A stretch of 64,000 nucleotides of DNA from Elymus sibiricus. Lineage: Eukaryota; Streptophyta; Magnoliopsida; Poales; Poaceae. Position numbers and translations under genes: made by a program. Positions 20,872 through 32,659 of this stretch are shown here, in pieces (the first letter of the stretch is position 1; every line of letters begins with the position of its first letter). Below the pieces are notes generated by a model that was given only the letters and a program-made list of their open reading frames with translations, ran no database searches and was not told the DNA's origin. Location: NCBI GenBank assembly GCA_039707655.1, contig CM077665.1:313906486-313970485 (forward strand), read 5' to 3'.

Positions 20872-22452
20872 TGACGTGGCTTGAGACTGCGTCGGTATTT
20901 TCCCAAAGTGGAAGGGATGATGCAGCACAGCAACGGTAAGTATTTCCCTCAGTTATGAAACCAAGGTTATCGAACCAGTAGGAGGATCACCAACACCAAA
21001 TAAGCAGCACATGCACACAAACAACAAATACTTGCAACCCGACGCGAAAGAGAGGTTGTCAGTCTCTCTACGGTAATAAGATAGATTAGGTAGTGATAGA
21101 TAGGAGAGATAGATCTCTATAGAACATAAGTAAAAAGAGTAAAAATGCAGCAATATATTTTTGGGTTTTTGGTTTTGTAGATTTGAAAGCAAAGATTGCA
21201 AAAACGTAGATCGGAAAGCAATATGATGGAAAAGTAGACCCGGGGGTCGTAGGGTTCACTAGTGGCTTCTCTCATGAGTATAGCGCACGGTGGGTGAACA
21301 AATTACTGTTGGGCAATTGATAGAAAATCAAATAGTCATGACAATATCCAAGGCGATGATCATTATATAGGCATCACGTCCAAGATAAGTAGACCGACTC
21401 CTGCCTGCATCTACCACTATTACTCCACACATCGACCGCTATCGAGCATGCATCTAGTGTATTAAGTTCATGGAAAAACGAAGTAATGCAATAAGAATGA
21501 TGACATGATGTAGACAAGATCTATTCATGTAGGAATAGACCCCATCTTGTTATCCTTAATAGCAACGATACATGCGTGTCTTGCTGCCCCTTCTGTCACT
21601 GGGAAAGAACACCGCAAGATCGAACCCATCACAAAGCACCTCTTCCCATGGCAAGAAAAATCGATCTAGTCGGCCTAACTAAACCAAAGATTTGGAGAAG
21701 AAATACGAGGCTATAAGTAATCATGCATATAAGAGATCAAAGAAGACTCAAATAATATTCATGGATAGAAACTGATCATGAACTCAAAATTCATCAGATC
21801 CCAACAAACACACCGCAAAAGTTTACATCAAATAGATCTCCAAGAGACCATTGTATTGAGAATCATAAGAGAGAGAGAGAGAGAGAAGAAGCCATCTAGC
21901 TACTGCCTACGAACCCGTAGGTCTATGGTGGACTACTCACGCATCATCGGAGAGGCACCTATGAGGAAGATGAACCCCTCCGTGATGGTGTTTAGATTGG
22001 ATCTCGCGGTTCTGGAACTTGCGGCGGCTGGAATTGTGTTTTGTTGACCCCCTAGGGTTTTTGGAATATTTGGGAATTTATAGGCATCATAGGCGGTGCG
22101 GAAGGGGGCCGAGGAGGGCACAACCCATCAGGGCGCGCCGGGGCCCCCCTGGCGCGCTCTGGTGGGCTGTGCTCTCCACAGCCCACCTCTCCGGCAGTTG
22201 TTTGGCCCACTGGGTGTCTTCTGGTCCAGAAAAAATCTCCAAAAAGTTTCATCGCGATTGGACTCCGTTTGGTATTAATTTTCTGCGAAGTAAAAAACAA
22301 GCAAAAACAACAACTGGCACTTTGGCACTATGTCAATAGGTTAGTCCCAAAAAATGATATAAAGTTGTTATAAAATGATTGTAAAACATCCAAGAATGAT
22401 AATATAACAGCATGGAACAAGCAAAAATTATAGATACGTTGGAGACGTATCA
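20872..22452 (-). repeat. 3' LTR of W1 (1581 bp)
   Basis: On the minus strand it starts TGATACGTCTCCAACG and ends AAGCCACGTCA. It matches 44181-45742 with substitutions and small indels. A TATAAAT box is at 22082-22076. Confidence 0.9.
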
Positions 22453-22770
22453 GCATCCCCAAGCTTAATTCCTACTCGTCCTCGAGTAGGTAAATGATAA
22501 AAACAGAATTTTTGATGTGGAATGCTGCCTAACATGTTCATCACATTCTTTTCTTTTGTATAGCATGGACATTTGGACTTATAATGATTCAAAGCAATAG
22601 TCTAGTTTTAACATAATGACTTCAATACTCAAGCATGTCAACAAGCAACCATGTCTTTCAAAATATCAACACTAAAGAAAGTTATCCCTAGCCCATCATG
22701 CTCAATCATTGATCCATTCATGAAACACACTCAAATATTAGCTATGCCCAATGCTCAAGTACGATCATAG
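22453..22770 (-). other. W1 internal 3' non-coding sequence with PPT
   Basis: AAGCTTGGGGATGC (minus strand) abuts the LTR and is the likely polypurine tract. The rest is non-coding up to the Angela-1 insertion. CATAG at 22766-22770 is the Angela-1 target duplication. Confidence 0.7.
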
Positions 22771-23904
22771 TGTTGGAAATATGCCCTAGAGGCAATAATA
22801 ATTTAGTTATTATCATATTTCCTTGTTCGTGATAATCGTTTATTATCCATGCTATAATTGGAAACTCAAATACATGTGTGGGTACATAGACAACACTGTG
22901 TCCCTAGTAGGCCTCTAGTTAACTAGCTCGTTGATCAAAGATGGTTAAGGTTTCCTAGCCATAGACATGAGATGTCATTTGATAACGGGATCACATCATT
23001 AGGAGAATGATGTGATGGACAAGACCCAAACTATGAACATAGCATAAGATCATGTCAGTTTATTGCTATTGTTTTCTGCATGTCAAGTATCTGTTCCTAT
23101 GACCATGAGATCATGCAACTCCCTGACATCGGAGGAATACCTTGTGTGTATCAAACATCGCAACGTAACTGGGTGACTATAAAGGTGCTCTACAGGTATC
23201 TCCGAGGGTGTCTGTTGAGTTGGCATGGATCAAGACTGGGATTTGTTACTCCGTGTGACGGAGAGGTATCTCAGGGCCCACTCGGTAATACAACATCACA
23301 ATGAGCCTTGCAAGCAAAGTGACTAAAGAGTTAGCCACAGGATCTTGTATTACGGAACGAGTAAAGAGACTTGCCGATAACGAGATTGAACTAGGTATAG
23401 AGATACCGACGATCGAATCTCGGGCAAGTAACATACCGAAGAACAAAGGGAACAACATACAGGATTAACTGAATCCTTGACATAGAGGTTCGACCGATAA
23501 AGATCTTTGTAGAATATGTAGGAGCCAATATGGGCATCCAGGTCCCGCTATTGGTTATTGACCGTAGAGGTGTCTCGGTCATGTCTACATAGTTCTCGAA
23601 CCCGCAGGGTCTACACACTTAACGTTTGGTGACGATTAGTATAGTTGAGTTGTTGTGTTGGTGACCGAAGGTTGTTCGGAGTCCCGGATAAGATCCCGGA
23701 CATGACGAGGATCTCCGGAATAGTCCGGAGGTAAAGATTGATATATGTGATAATAGTGTTTGATCTCCGGAAGGGTTCCGGAATTCACCGGAAGGGGTTT
23801 CGGATGTTTCCCGAAATGTTCGGATACGAGAACACTTTATATGGGCCAAGGGGTAAAGCCCACGAGGCTTTGGGAAGGTGCAAAAGGAAGTTTTGCTGCC
23901 GCCT

Positions 23905-24030
23905 TAAGAGGTACTACCGCTGGTAAAGCACTACTACCGCTTAGAGGTACTACCGCTTATGAAGCAGTACTACCGCTTAGCGGTACTACCGCTTATGAAG
24001 CGGTACTACCGCTTGTACGCGGTACTGCTG
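23905..24030. repeat. palindromic (A)GCGGTA.TACCGC(T) array in U3 of Angela-1
   Basis: About seven to eight degenerate copies of GGTACTACCGCT-type units, ~105 bp upstream of the LTR TATA box. A matching array is at ~39824-39948 in the 3' LTR. Confidence 0.8.
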
Positions 24031-24133
24031 GAATCCGAGTGGGACTCTTTCCGTGCGGGCCAAACCGACCTTGTGCGGGCCAAACCAACCTTGTGGAGGC
24101 TTTCTCTCCAAGTTTAGACCCCAGGGCTCAACA

Positions 24134-24141
24134 TATAAATA
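24134..24141 (+). promoter_or_regulatory. TATA box in Angela-1 5' LTR
   Basis: TATAAATA followed by GAGGGGCAGGG. The copy in the 3' LTR is at 40053-40060. Confidence 0.7.
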
Positions 24142-24704
24142 GAGGGGCAGGGCTTGCACACGGGAACGATCAAGATTTCCCAAGCCGTGTGCCGGCAACC
24201 CTAACCCTCTAGTTCCTCCCGTCATAATCTCTGTAGTGCTTGGCGAAGCCCTGCAGAGATTGTTCTTCAACAACACCGTCATCACGCCGTCGTGCTGCCG
24301 GAACTCGTCTACTACTTCACCATCGCTCGCTGGATCGAGGAGGTGAAGGCGTCATCAAGCCGTACGTGTGTTGAATGTGGAGGTGCCGTCCGTTCGGCGC
24401 TAGATCGGAAGGACCGTGATCAGGATCGCGAGACGGTTCGTGATTCGATCACGGGACGGATCATGATGGGATCGCGGGACGGATCGTGATTGGATCGCGA
24501 GACGGATCGTGATGAGATCGCGGGATGCTCGGCGATTTGAATCGCGAAGACGTTCGACTACATCAACCGCGTTTCTTAACGCTTCCGCTTAGCGATCTAC
24601 AAGGGTATGTAGATTCACTCTCCCTCTCATAGATGCTCATCACCATGGATAGATCTTGTGTGTGCGTAGGAAATTTTTTGTTTCCCATGCAACGTTACCC
24701 AACA

Positions 24705-25620
24705 GTGGCATCTGAGCCAGGTCTATGCGTAGATGAGATCTCGAGTAGAACACAAAGGAGTTTGTGGGCGTTGATATTCAGATTGCTTCCTCCCTTGGTC
24801 TTTTCTTGTTTCGGCGGTATTGTGGGATGAAGCGGCTCGGAGCAACATTACTTGTACACTTACGAGAGACCGGTTCCTACAACTGACATGTAACTTCGTT
24901 GCATAAAGATGGCTAGCGGGTGTCTGTTTCTCCCACTTTAGTCGGATCGGATTTGACAAAGGCGGTCCTTGAGAAGGTTGAATAGCAATTTTTATATCAC
25001 CGTTGTGGTTTTTTGCGTAGGTAAGAATTGTTTTTGCTAGATACCCGTAGCAGCCACGTAAAAACTTGCAACAACAATTAGAGGACGTCTAACTTGTTTT
25101 TGCAGGGTATGTTGTGATGTGATATGGCCAATTACATGATGAGATATATGTGATGTATGAGATGATCATGTGTTGTATAGAATATCACGACTTGCATGTC
25201 GATGAGTACGGCAACTGGCAGGAGCCATAGAGTTGTCTTTAATTATTTTCGTCGTTTTGCTTTACTTTATCGCTATGAGTTAGCAATAGTCGTGGAAGCA
25301 ACAGTCAGCGCGACAACCTCATGGCGACACGTTGATGGAGATCAAGATGATGGAGATCTTGGTGGCATGCCGGTGACGATGGAGATCTTGCCGGTGCTTT
25401 GGAGATGGAGATCAAAAGCACAAGTTCATGGCCATATCATGTCACTTATGATTTGCATGTGATGTTAATCCTTTTATGCATCTTATTTTGCTTAGGACGA
25501 CGGTAGCATTATAAGGTGATCCCTCCCTTAAATTTCAAGATAAATTGTGTTCTCCCCGAGTGTGCACCGTTGCGAAAGTTCGTCGTTTCGAGACACCACG
25601 TGATGATCGGGTGTGATAGA
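24705..25620 (+). other. Angela-1 PBS and untranslated leader, left part
   Basis: TGGCATCTGAGC at 24706-24717 is a mutated initiator-Met tRNA PBS. The following leader is non-coding and similar in inverted orientation to the Angela-2 leader (31385-32644). It ends with ATAGA (25616-25620), the target duplication of Angela-2. Confidence 0.8.
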
Positions 25621-26086
25621 TGATGGGGAACGTTGCATGGGAAACAAAAATTTTCCTACGCACACATAAGATCTATCCATGATGATGAGCATCTACGAGA
25701 GGGAGAGTGAATCTACATACCCTTGTAGATCGCTAAGCGGAAGCGTTAATAAACGCGGTTGATGTAGTCGAACGTCTTCGCGATCCAAATCGCCGAGCGT
25801 CCCGCGATCCGATCACGATCCTTCCGATCTAGTGCCGAACGGACGGCACCTCCGCGTTCAACACACGTACGGCTTGATGACGCCTTCACCTCCTCGATCC
25901 AGCGAGCGATGATGAAGTAGTGGTTGAGTTCCAGCAGCACGACGGCGTGGTGATGGTGGTGAGGAACAATCTCTGCAGGGCTTCGCCAAGCACTACGGAG
26001 ATTATGATGGAGGAACTAGAGGGCTAGGGTTGCCGGCACACGGCTTGGGAAATCCTGATGTGTCCCGTGTGCTAGCCCTGCCCCTC

Positions 26087-26094
26087 TATTTATA
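26087..26094 (-). promoter_or_regulatory. TATA box in Angela-2 3' LTR
   Basis: The minus strand reads TATAAATA, then GAGGGGCAGGG. The equivalent in the 5' LTR is at 33133-33126. Confidence 0.7.
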
Positions 26095-26222
26095 TGTTGA
26101 GCCTTGGGGTCTAAACTTGGAGTAAAAGCCTCCTCCGGGTCGGTTTTGCCCGCACAAGGTCGGTTTGGCCCGCAGGGAAAGAGTCCAACTCGGATCCCTG
26201 CCGAACCGTGCACAGCCGCACA

Positions 26223-26386
26223 CAAGCGGTAGTACCGCTTCACACAAGCGGTAGTACCGCTTGGGCGGTAGTACTGCTTCACACAAGCGGTAGTACCGCT
26301 CGGGCGGTAGTACCGCTTTACACAAGCGGTAGTACCGCTCCGGCGGTAGTACCGCTTCACCAAGCGGTAGTACCGCTTACGCGGCA
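26223..26386. repeat. eight-unit palindromic minisatellite in Angela-2 U3
   Basis: Eight units with the core GCGGTAGTACCGC, spaced about 18-22 bp. Each core is an inverted repeat (GCGGTA / TACCGC) with a single central base. On the minus strand the array lies about 130-290 bp upstream of the TATA box. Confidence 0.9.
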
Positions 26387-27571
26387 GCAAAACTACTTTT
26401 GCACTTTCCAATACCTTGTGGGCTTTATCCCTTTGGCTCATATAAAGTGTTGCTGCACCCGAACACTTCGGTAAACATCCGGAACCTCTTCCGGTGAACT
26501 TCGGAACTCTTCCGGAGATCAAAACACTATTATCACATATATCAATCTTTACCTCCGGACTATTCCGGAGATCCTCGTCATGTCCGGGATCTTATCCGGG
26601 ACTCCGAACAACTTTCGGTCACCAACATAATAACTCAATTATACTAATCGTCACCAAACGTTAAGTGTGTAGACCCTGCGGGTTCGAGAACTATGTAGAC
26701 ATGACCGAGACACCTCTACGGCCAATAACCAATAGCGGGACCTGGATGCCCATATTGGCTCCTACATATTCTACGAAGATCTTTATCGGTCGAACCTCTA
26801 TGTCAAGGATTCAGTTAATCCCGTATGCTGTTCCCTTTGTTCTTCGGTATGTTACTTGCCCGAGATTCGATCGTCGGTATCACTATACCTAGTTCAATCT
26901 CGTTACCGGCAAGTCTCTTTACTCGTTCCGTAATACAAGATCTCGTGGCTAACACTTTAGTCACATTGCTTGCAAGGCTCATTGTGATGTTGTATTACCG
27001 AGTGGGCCCTGAGATACCTCTCCGTCATACGGAGTAACAAATCCCAGTCTTGATCCATGCCAACCCAACAGACACCCTCGGAGATACCTGTAGAGCACCT
27101 TTATAGTCACCCAGTTACGTTGCGACGTTTGATACACACAAGGTATTCCTCCGGTGTTAGTGAGTTGCATGATCTCATGGTCAAAGGAACAGATACTTGA
27201 CATGCAGAAAACAATAGCAATAAACTGACACGATCAAATGCTACGTTTACAGTTTGGGTCTTGTCCATCACATCATTCTCCTAATGATGTGATCCCGTTA
27301 TCAAATGACATCTCATGTCCATGGCTAGGAAACCTTAACCATCTTTGATCAACAAGCTAGTCAACTAGAGGCTTACTAGGGACACAGTGTTGTCTATGTA
27401 CCCACACATGTATTTGAGTTTCCAATCAATACAATTATAGCATGGATAATAAACGATTATCATGAACAAGGAAATATAATAATAACCAATTTATTATTGC
27501 CTCTAGGGCATATTTCCAACAGTCTCCCACTTGCACTAGAGTCAATAATCTAGTTCACATCACTATGTGAT

Positions 27572-30500
27572 TTACATTGTAATGAATCGAACACCCATGC
27601 AGTTCTGGTGTTGTTCATGTTTAGCCCTTGGAAGAGGTTTAGTCATCGGATCTGCAACATTTAGATCCGTGTGTACTTTGCAAATATTTATGTCGTCCTC
27701 CTTGATGTAATCGCGGATGGAATTGAAACGTCGCTTTATGTGTCTGGTCCTCTTGTGAAATCTTGGTTCCTTGGCTAGAGCAATGGCACCAGTATTATCA
27801 CAAAACAGAGTCATTGGGTTAAGTGCACTAGGCACTACTCCAAGATCTGTCATGAACTCCTTCATCCAGACACCTTCCTTCGCCGCCTCCGAGGCAGCGA
27901 TGTACTCCGCTTCGCATGTAGAATCTGCTACCACGCTTTGCTTGGAACTGCACCAGCTAACCGCACCCCCATTAAGAATAAATACGTATCCGGTTTGCGA
28001 CTTAGAGTCATCCGGATCAGTGTCAAAGCTTGCATCGACGTAACCCTTTACGACGAGCTCTTGATCACCTCCATAAACGAGAAACATGTCCTTAGTCCTT
28101 TTCAGGTACTTCAGGATATTCTTGACCGCCGTCCAGTGTTCCATTCCTGGATCACCTTGAAACCTTCCGACCATACTTATGGCAAGGCTGACATCGGGTC
28201 TTGTGCACAGCATTGCATACATGATAGAGCCTATGGCTGAAGCATAGGGGATGACACTCATCTTTTCTCTATCTTCTGCAGTCACTGGGCATTGAGTCTT
28301 ACTCAACTTCACACCTTGCAAAACAGGCAAGAACCCCTTCTTGGACTGATCCATTTTGAACTTCTTCAAAATCTTATCAAGGTATGTGCTTTGTGAAAGT
28401 CCTATTAAACGTCTTGATCTATCTCTATAGATCTTGATGCCTAATATGAAAGCAGCTTCTCCTAGGTCCTTCATTGAAAAACTCTTGTTCAAATATTCCT
28501 TTACGCTTTCCAGCATTTCTATATTGTTTCCAATCAGCAATATGTCATCCACATATAATATTAGAAACGCTATAGAGCTCCCACTCACTTTCTTGTAAAT
28601 ACAAGCTTCTCCGTAAACTTGTATAAACTCGAACGCTTTGATCACCTCATCAAAACGAAGATTCCAACTCCGAGATGCTTGCATGATTCTGATGGACTTA
28701 AGCATCGCTACGGGTGAGAAGGTCTCATCGTAGTCAACTCCTTGAACTTGTGAAAAACCCTTTGCCACAAGTCGAGCTTTATAGACGGTGACATTACCGT
28801 CCGCGTCCGTCTTCCTCTTAAAGATCCATTTGTTCTGAATGGCCTTACGCCCTTCAGGTAATACTTCCAAAGTCCATACTTTGTTTTCATACATGGATCC
28901 CATCTCGGATTTCATGGCCTCTAACCACTTCTCGGAATCCGGGCCCATCATCGCTTCTCCATAGCTCGTAGGTTCATCGTTGTTTAACAACATGACCTCT
29001 AAGACAGGGTTGCCGTACCACTCGGGAGCAGTACGCGTCCTTGTCGACCTACGAGGTTCGATAGCAACTTGATCCAAAGCTTCATGATCATCATCATTAA
29101 CTTCCTCTTCAGCTAATGTAGGCTCCACAGAAACAACTTTCTGCGCTGCGCTACTCTCAGGTTGAAGTAAAGGTTCAACAACCTCATCAAGTTCTATCTT
29201 CCTCCCACTCAATTCTTTCGAGAGAAACTCTTTCTCAAGAAATGTTCCGTTTTTAGCGACAAACACTTTGCCCTCGGATCTGAGGTAGAAGGTATACCCA
29301 ATTGTCTCTTTTGGGTATCCTATGAAGACGCATTTCTCCGCTTTGGGTTCCAGCTTTTCAGGCTGAAGCTTTTTGACATAAGCATCACATCCCCAAACTT
29401 TAAGAAACGACAGCTTTGGCTTCTTGTCAAACCAAAGTTCATATGGCGTTGTCTCAACGGATTTCGATGGTGCCCTATTTAAAGTGAATGCAGCTGTCTC
29501 TAATGCATAACCCCAAAACGATAGTGGCAAATCGGCAAGAGACATCATAGATCGCACCATATCCAATAAGGTTCGATTACGACGTTCGGACACACCATTA
29601 CGCTGTGGTGTTCCAGGCGGTGTCAATTGTGAAACAATTCCACACTGTCTTAAGTGACTGCCAAACTCATAACTCAGATATTCTCCTCCTCGATCAGATC
29701 GTAGGAATTTAATCTTCTTGTTACGATGATTCTCAACTTCACTCTGAAATTGTTTGAACTTTTCAAATGTTTCAGACTTGTGTTTCATTAAGTAAATATA
29801 CCCATATCTACTTAAGTCATCAGTGAAGGTGAGAAAGTAACGATAACCACCGCGCGCCTCAATACTCATCGGACCGCACACATCAGTATGTATGATTTCC
29901 AATAAGTCACTTGCCCGTTCCATTGTTCCAGAGAACGGCGTTTTAGTCATCTTGCCCATGAGGCATGGCTCACATGTGTCAAGTGATTCAAAATCAAGTG
30001 ACTCCAAAAGTCCATCAGCATGGAGCTTCCTCATGCGTTTTACGCCAATATGACCTAAACGGCAGTGCCACAAGAAAGTGGTATTATCATTATCAATTCT
30101 ACATCTTTTGGCATCAATGTTATGAACATGTGTATCATTACTATCGAGATTCAATAAGAATAAACCCCTCACATTGGGTGCATGACCATAAAAGATATTA
30201 CTCATATAAATAGAACAACCATTATTCTCTGATTTAAATGAGTAACCGTCTCGCAATAAACAAGATCCAGATATAATGTTCATGCTTAACGCAGGCACCA
30301 AATAACACTTATTTAGGTTCATCACTAATCCCGACGGTAATCGAAGAGCGAGCGTGCCGACGGCGATCACATCAACCTTGGAACCATTTCCCACGCGCAT
30401 CGTCACTTCGTCCTTTGCCAGCCTCCGTCTATTCCGCAGTTCCTGTTTTGAGTTGCAAATATGAGCAACCGCACCGGTATCAAATACCCAGGCACTACAA

Positions 30501-31384
30501 CGAGAGTTGGTAAGGTACACATCAATAACATGTATATCATATATACCTTGTTTGTTGTTGGCCGCCTTCTTGTCAGCCAAATACTTGGGGCAGTTCCGCT
30601 TCCAGTGTCCAGTTCCCTTGCAATGAAAACACTCAGTTTCTGGTTTGGGTCCAGCCTTGGGTTTCTTCACGAGAGGAGCAACTGCTTTGCCACTCTTCTT
30701 AGAGTTACCCTTCTTACCCTTGCCATTTTTCTTGAAACTAGTGGTTTTATTGACCATCAACACTTGATGCTCCTTCTGAATTTCAGACTCAGCGACTTTC
30801 AGCATCGCAAACAGCTCGGCGACTGACTTGTTCATCCCGTGCATGTTATAGTTCAACACGAAGCTCTTGTAGCTAGGCGGCAATGATTGAAGAACTCTGT
30901 CAGTGATAGCCTCTGGCGGAAGGGGCATCCCTAACTCAGCCAGACGGGTGGAGTACCCAGACATTCTGAGCACGTGATCACTGATAGACCCGTTCTCCTC
31001 CATCTTGCAAGCATAGAACTTATCGGAGATCTCATATCTCTCGATCCGGGCATTCTTCTGAAAGATAAACTTCAACTCCTGGAACATCTCATATGCTCCA
31101 TGACGTTCAAAACGTCTTTGAAGTCCCGGTTCTAAGCCATACAACATTGCACATTGAACTATTGAGTAATCATCAGAACGAGCCTGCCAGGCGTTCACAA
31201 CGTCTAGAGACTCAACTGGAGCGGGTGGATCACCAAGCGGTGCATCAAGGACATAAGCCTTCTGGGAAGCCGTAAGGATAATCCTTAGATTACGGGCCCA
31301 GTCCACAAAGTTACTTCCATCATCTTTCAACTTAGCTTTCTCTAGGAACGCATTAAAATTCAGGGGTGCTACTGCGCGAGCCAT
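27572..31384 (-). CDS. gag-pol: Angela-2 gag-pol polyprotein with in-frame RT gap
   Basis: A single uninterrupted frame of 1270 codons. Gag is at residues 1-~230. A CCHC knuckle CFHCKGTGHWKRNC is at ~250-265. The protease Asp lies in WVFDTGAVAHICNS (~300). The integrase HHCC runs from HCRLGH to CEPCLMGK (~440-478), with D, D and E in HTDVCGP (~498), SDRGGEY (~561) and NGVSERRNR (~597). RT contains LYVDDILLIGN (~942). RNase H is ~1110-1235, with CEAEYIAAS and FCDNTGAIALAKEP. At ~residue 900, IRIM is joined directly to QASRSWN. The collinear stretch in Angela-1 (37588-37758) is 171 bp, exactly 57 codons, and contains the segment with the first RT catalytic Asp. The protein is therefore probably RT-defective although the frame is intact. 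The ATG at 31384 is the first after the leader. Confidence 0.93.
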   Translation of the reverse strand: MARAVAPLNFNAFLEKAKLKDDGSNFVDWARNLRIILTASQKAYVLDAPLGDPPAPVESLDVVNAWQARSDDYSIVQCAMLYGLEPGLQRRFERHGAYEMFQELKFIFQKNARIERYEISDKFYACKMEENGSISDHVLRMSGYSTRLAELGMPLPPEAITDRVLQSLPPSYKSFVLNYNMHGMNKSVAELFAMLKVAESEIQKEHQVLMVNKTTSFKKNGKGKKGNSKKSGKAVAPLVKKPKAGPKPETECFHCKGTGHWKRNCPKYLADKKAANNKQGIYDIHVIDVYLTNSRCSAWVFDTGAVAHICNSKQELRNRRRLAKDEVTMRVGNGSKVDVIAVGTLALRLPSGLVMNLNKCYLVPALSMNIISGSCLLRDGYSFKSENNGCSIYMSNIFYGHAPNVRGLFLLNLDSNDTHVHNIDAKRCRIDNDNTTFLWHCRLGHIGVKRMRKLHADGLLESLDFESLDTCEPCLMGKMTKTPFSGTMERASDLLEIIHTDVCGPMSIEARGGYRYFLTFTDDLSRYGYIYLMKHKSETFEKFKQFQSEVENHRNKKIKFLRSDRGGEYLSYEFGSHLRQCGIVSQLTPPGTPQRNGVSERRNRTLLDMVRSMMSLADLPLSFWGYALETAAFTLNRAPSKSVETTPYELWFDKKPKLSFLKVWGCDAYVKKLQPEKLEPKAEKCVFIGYPKETIGYTFYLRSEGKVFVAKNGTFLEKEFLSKELSGRKIELDEVVEPLLQPESSAAQKVVSVEPTLAEEEVNDDDHEALDQVAIEPRRSTRTRTAPEWYGNPVLEVMLLNNDEPTSYGEAMMGPDSEKWLEAMKSEMGSMYENKVWTLEVLPEGRKAIQNKWIFKRKTDADGNVTVYKARLVAKGFSQVQGVDYDETFSPVAMLKSIRIMQASRSWNLRFDEVIKAFEFIQVYGEACIYKKVSGSSIAFLILYVDDILLIGNNIEMLESVKEYLNKSFSMKDLGEAAFILGIKIYRDRSRRLIGLSQSTYLDKILKKFKMDQSKKGFLPVLQGVKLSKTQCPVTAEDREKMSVIPYASAIGSIMYAMLCTRPDVSLAISMVGRFQGDPGMEHWTAVKNILKYLKRTKDMFLVYGGDQELVVKGYVDASFDTDPDDSKSQTGYVFILNGGAVSWCSSKQSVVADSTCEAEYIAASEAAKEGVWMKEFMTDLGVVPSALNPMTLFCDNTGAIALAKEPRFHKRTRHIKRRFNSIRDYIKEDDINICKVHTDLNVADPMTKPLPRAKHEQHQNCMGVRFITM

Positions 31385-32644
31385 GATCTACAACATAAAT
31401 ATAGCAAAGACAACTTAGACTATTGTTCTTAGATAATGAGTTTAGTTAATCATATTTTAAAAAACTCCCACTCAAATTGACATCCCTCCGATCATTCGAG
31501 TGTAACATGATCCAAATCCACCAACTCAAGTCCGATCATCACGTGAGTTGAGGTGGTTTCAATGGTGAACATCTTCATGTTGATCATATCTACTATATGA
31601 CTCATGTTCGACCTTTCGGTCTCTTGTGTTCCGAGGCCATGTCTGTACATGCTAGGCTCGTCAAGTTTAACCCGAGTGTTCCGCACGTGCAACATGGCTT
31701 GCACCCGTTGTATGCGAACGTAGAGTCTATCACACCCGATCATCACGGCGTGTCTCGAAACGACGAACTTTCGCAACGGTGCACACTTGGGGAGAACACA
31801 ATTTATCTTGAAATTTAAGTGAGGGATCACCTTATAATGCTACCGTCGTCCTAAGCAAAATAAGATGCATAAAAGGATTAACATCACATGCAAATCATAA
31901 GTGACATGATATGGCCATGAACTTGTGCTTTTGATCTCCATCTACAAAGCACCGGCATGATCTACATCGTCACCGGCATGACACCATGATCTCCATCATC
32001 TTGATCTCCATCAACGTGTCGCCATAAGGTTGTCGCGCTGACTGTTGCTTCCACGACTATAGCTAACGTTTAGCGATAAAGTAAAGCATTACATAGCGCT
32101 TAATGATTGACACGCAGGTCATACAATAATTAAAGACAACTCTATGGCTCCTGCCAGTTGCCGTACTCATCGACATGCAAGTCGTGATATTCTATACAAA
32201 ACATGATCATCTCATACATCACATATATCTCATCATGTAATTGGCCATATCACATCACAACATACCCTGCAAAAACAAGTTAGACGTCCTCTAATTGTTG
32301 TTGCAAATTTTACGTGGCTGCTACGGGTTTGCAAGAACCGTTCTTACCTACGCAAAACCACAACGTGGTGTAGTGATTGCTTTTTGATCTTCTAAAAGAA
32401 CCCTCTTCATTGAACCGATTCAACTAAAGTGAGAGAGACAGACACCCGCCAGTCACCTTTATGCAACAAGTGCACGCAGCGGTAAAACCAGTCTCGCGTA
32501 AGCGTACGCGTAATGTCGGTCCGGGCCGCTTCATCTCACAATGCCGCTGAATCAAGTATCAACTAGTAACGGCAAGCAATATGTATACACCCACGCCCAC
32601 AACTCGTTTGTGTTCTACTCGAGATCTCATCTACGCATAGACCT
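31385..32644 (-). other. Angela-2 untranslated leader
   Basis: About 1.26 kb between the PBS and the gag ATG with no supported coding frame, as is usual for this family. Dimerisation and packaging signals would be expected here, but I could not locate them. Confidence 0.7.
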
Positions 32645-32645
32645 A

Positions 32646-32658
32646 GCTCTTGATGCCA
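32646..32658 (-). other. primer binding site of Angela-2
   Basis: The minus strand reads TGGCATCAAGAGC one base inside the LTR. It differs slightly from the initiator-Met tRNA complement. Confidence 0.8.
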
Positions 32659-32659
32659 C

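Larger units (their letters stand above)
22771..24704 (+). repeat. 5' LTR of Angela-1
   Basis: TGTTGGAAATATGCCC to TACCCAACA. It contains palindromic repeats at 23905-24030 and a TATA box at 24134-24141. Confidence 0.93.
25621..27521 (-). repeat. 3' LTR of Angela-2
   Basis: Complete LTR, identical to 32660-34560 except for about two bases. TATA box on the minus strand at 26094-26087. Confidence 0.95.

Noticed and set aside
23391..23618. Short open frame (~75 codons) conserved in all four Angela LTRs, also at 26665-26892 and 33704-33931
   Set aside because: It lies wholly inside LTR sequence and is conserved simply because the LTRs are copies. I saw no sign of codon-level constraint.
26223..26386. 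Regular palindromic repeats resembling a CRISPR array
   Set aside because: Spacers are very short and repetitive, the array is inside a plant LTR, and related degenerate arrays occur in the Angela-1 LTRs.
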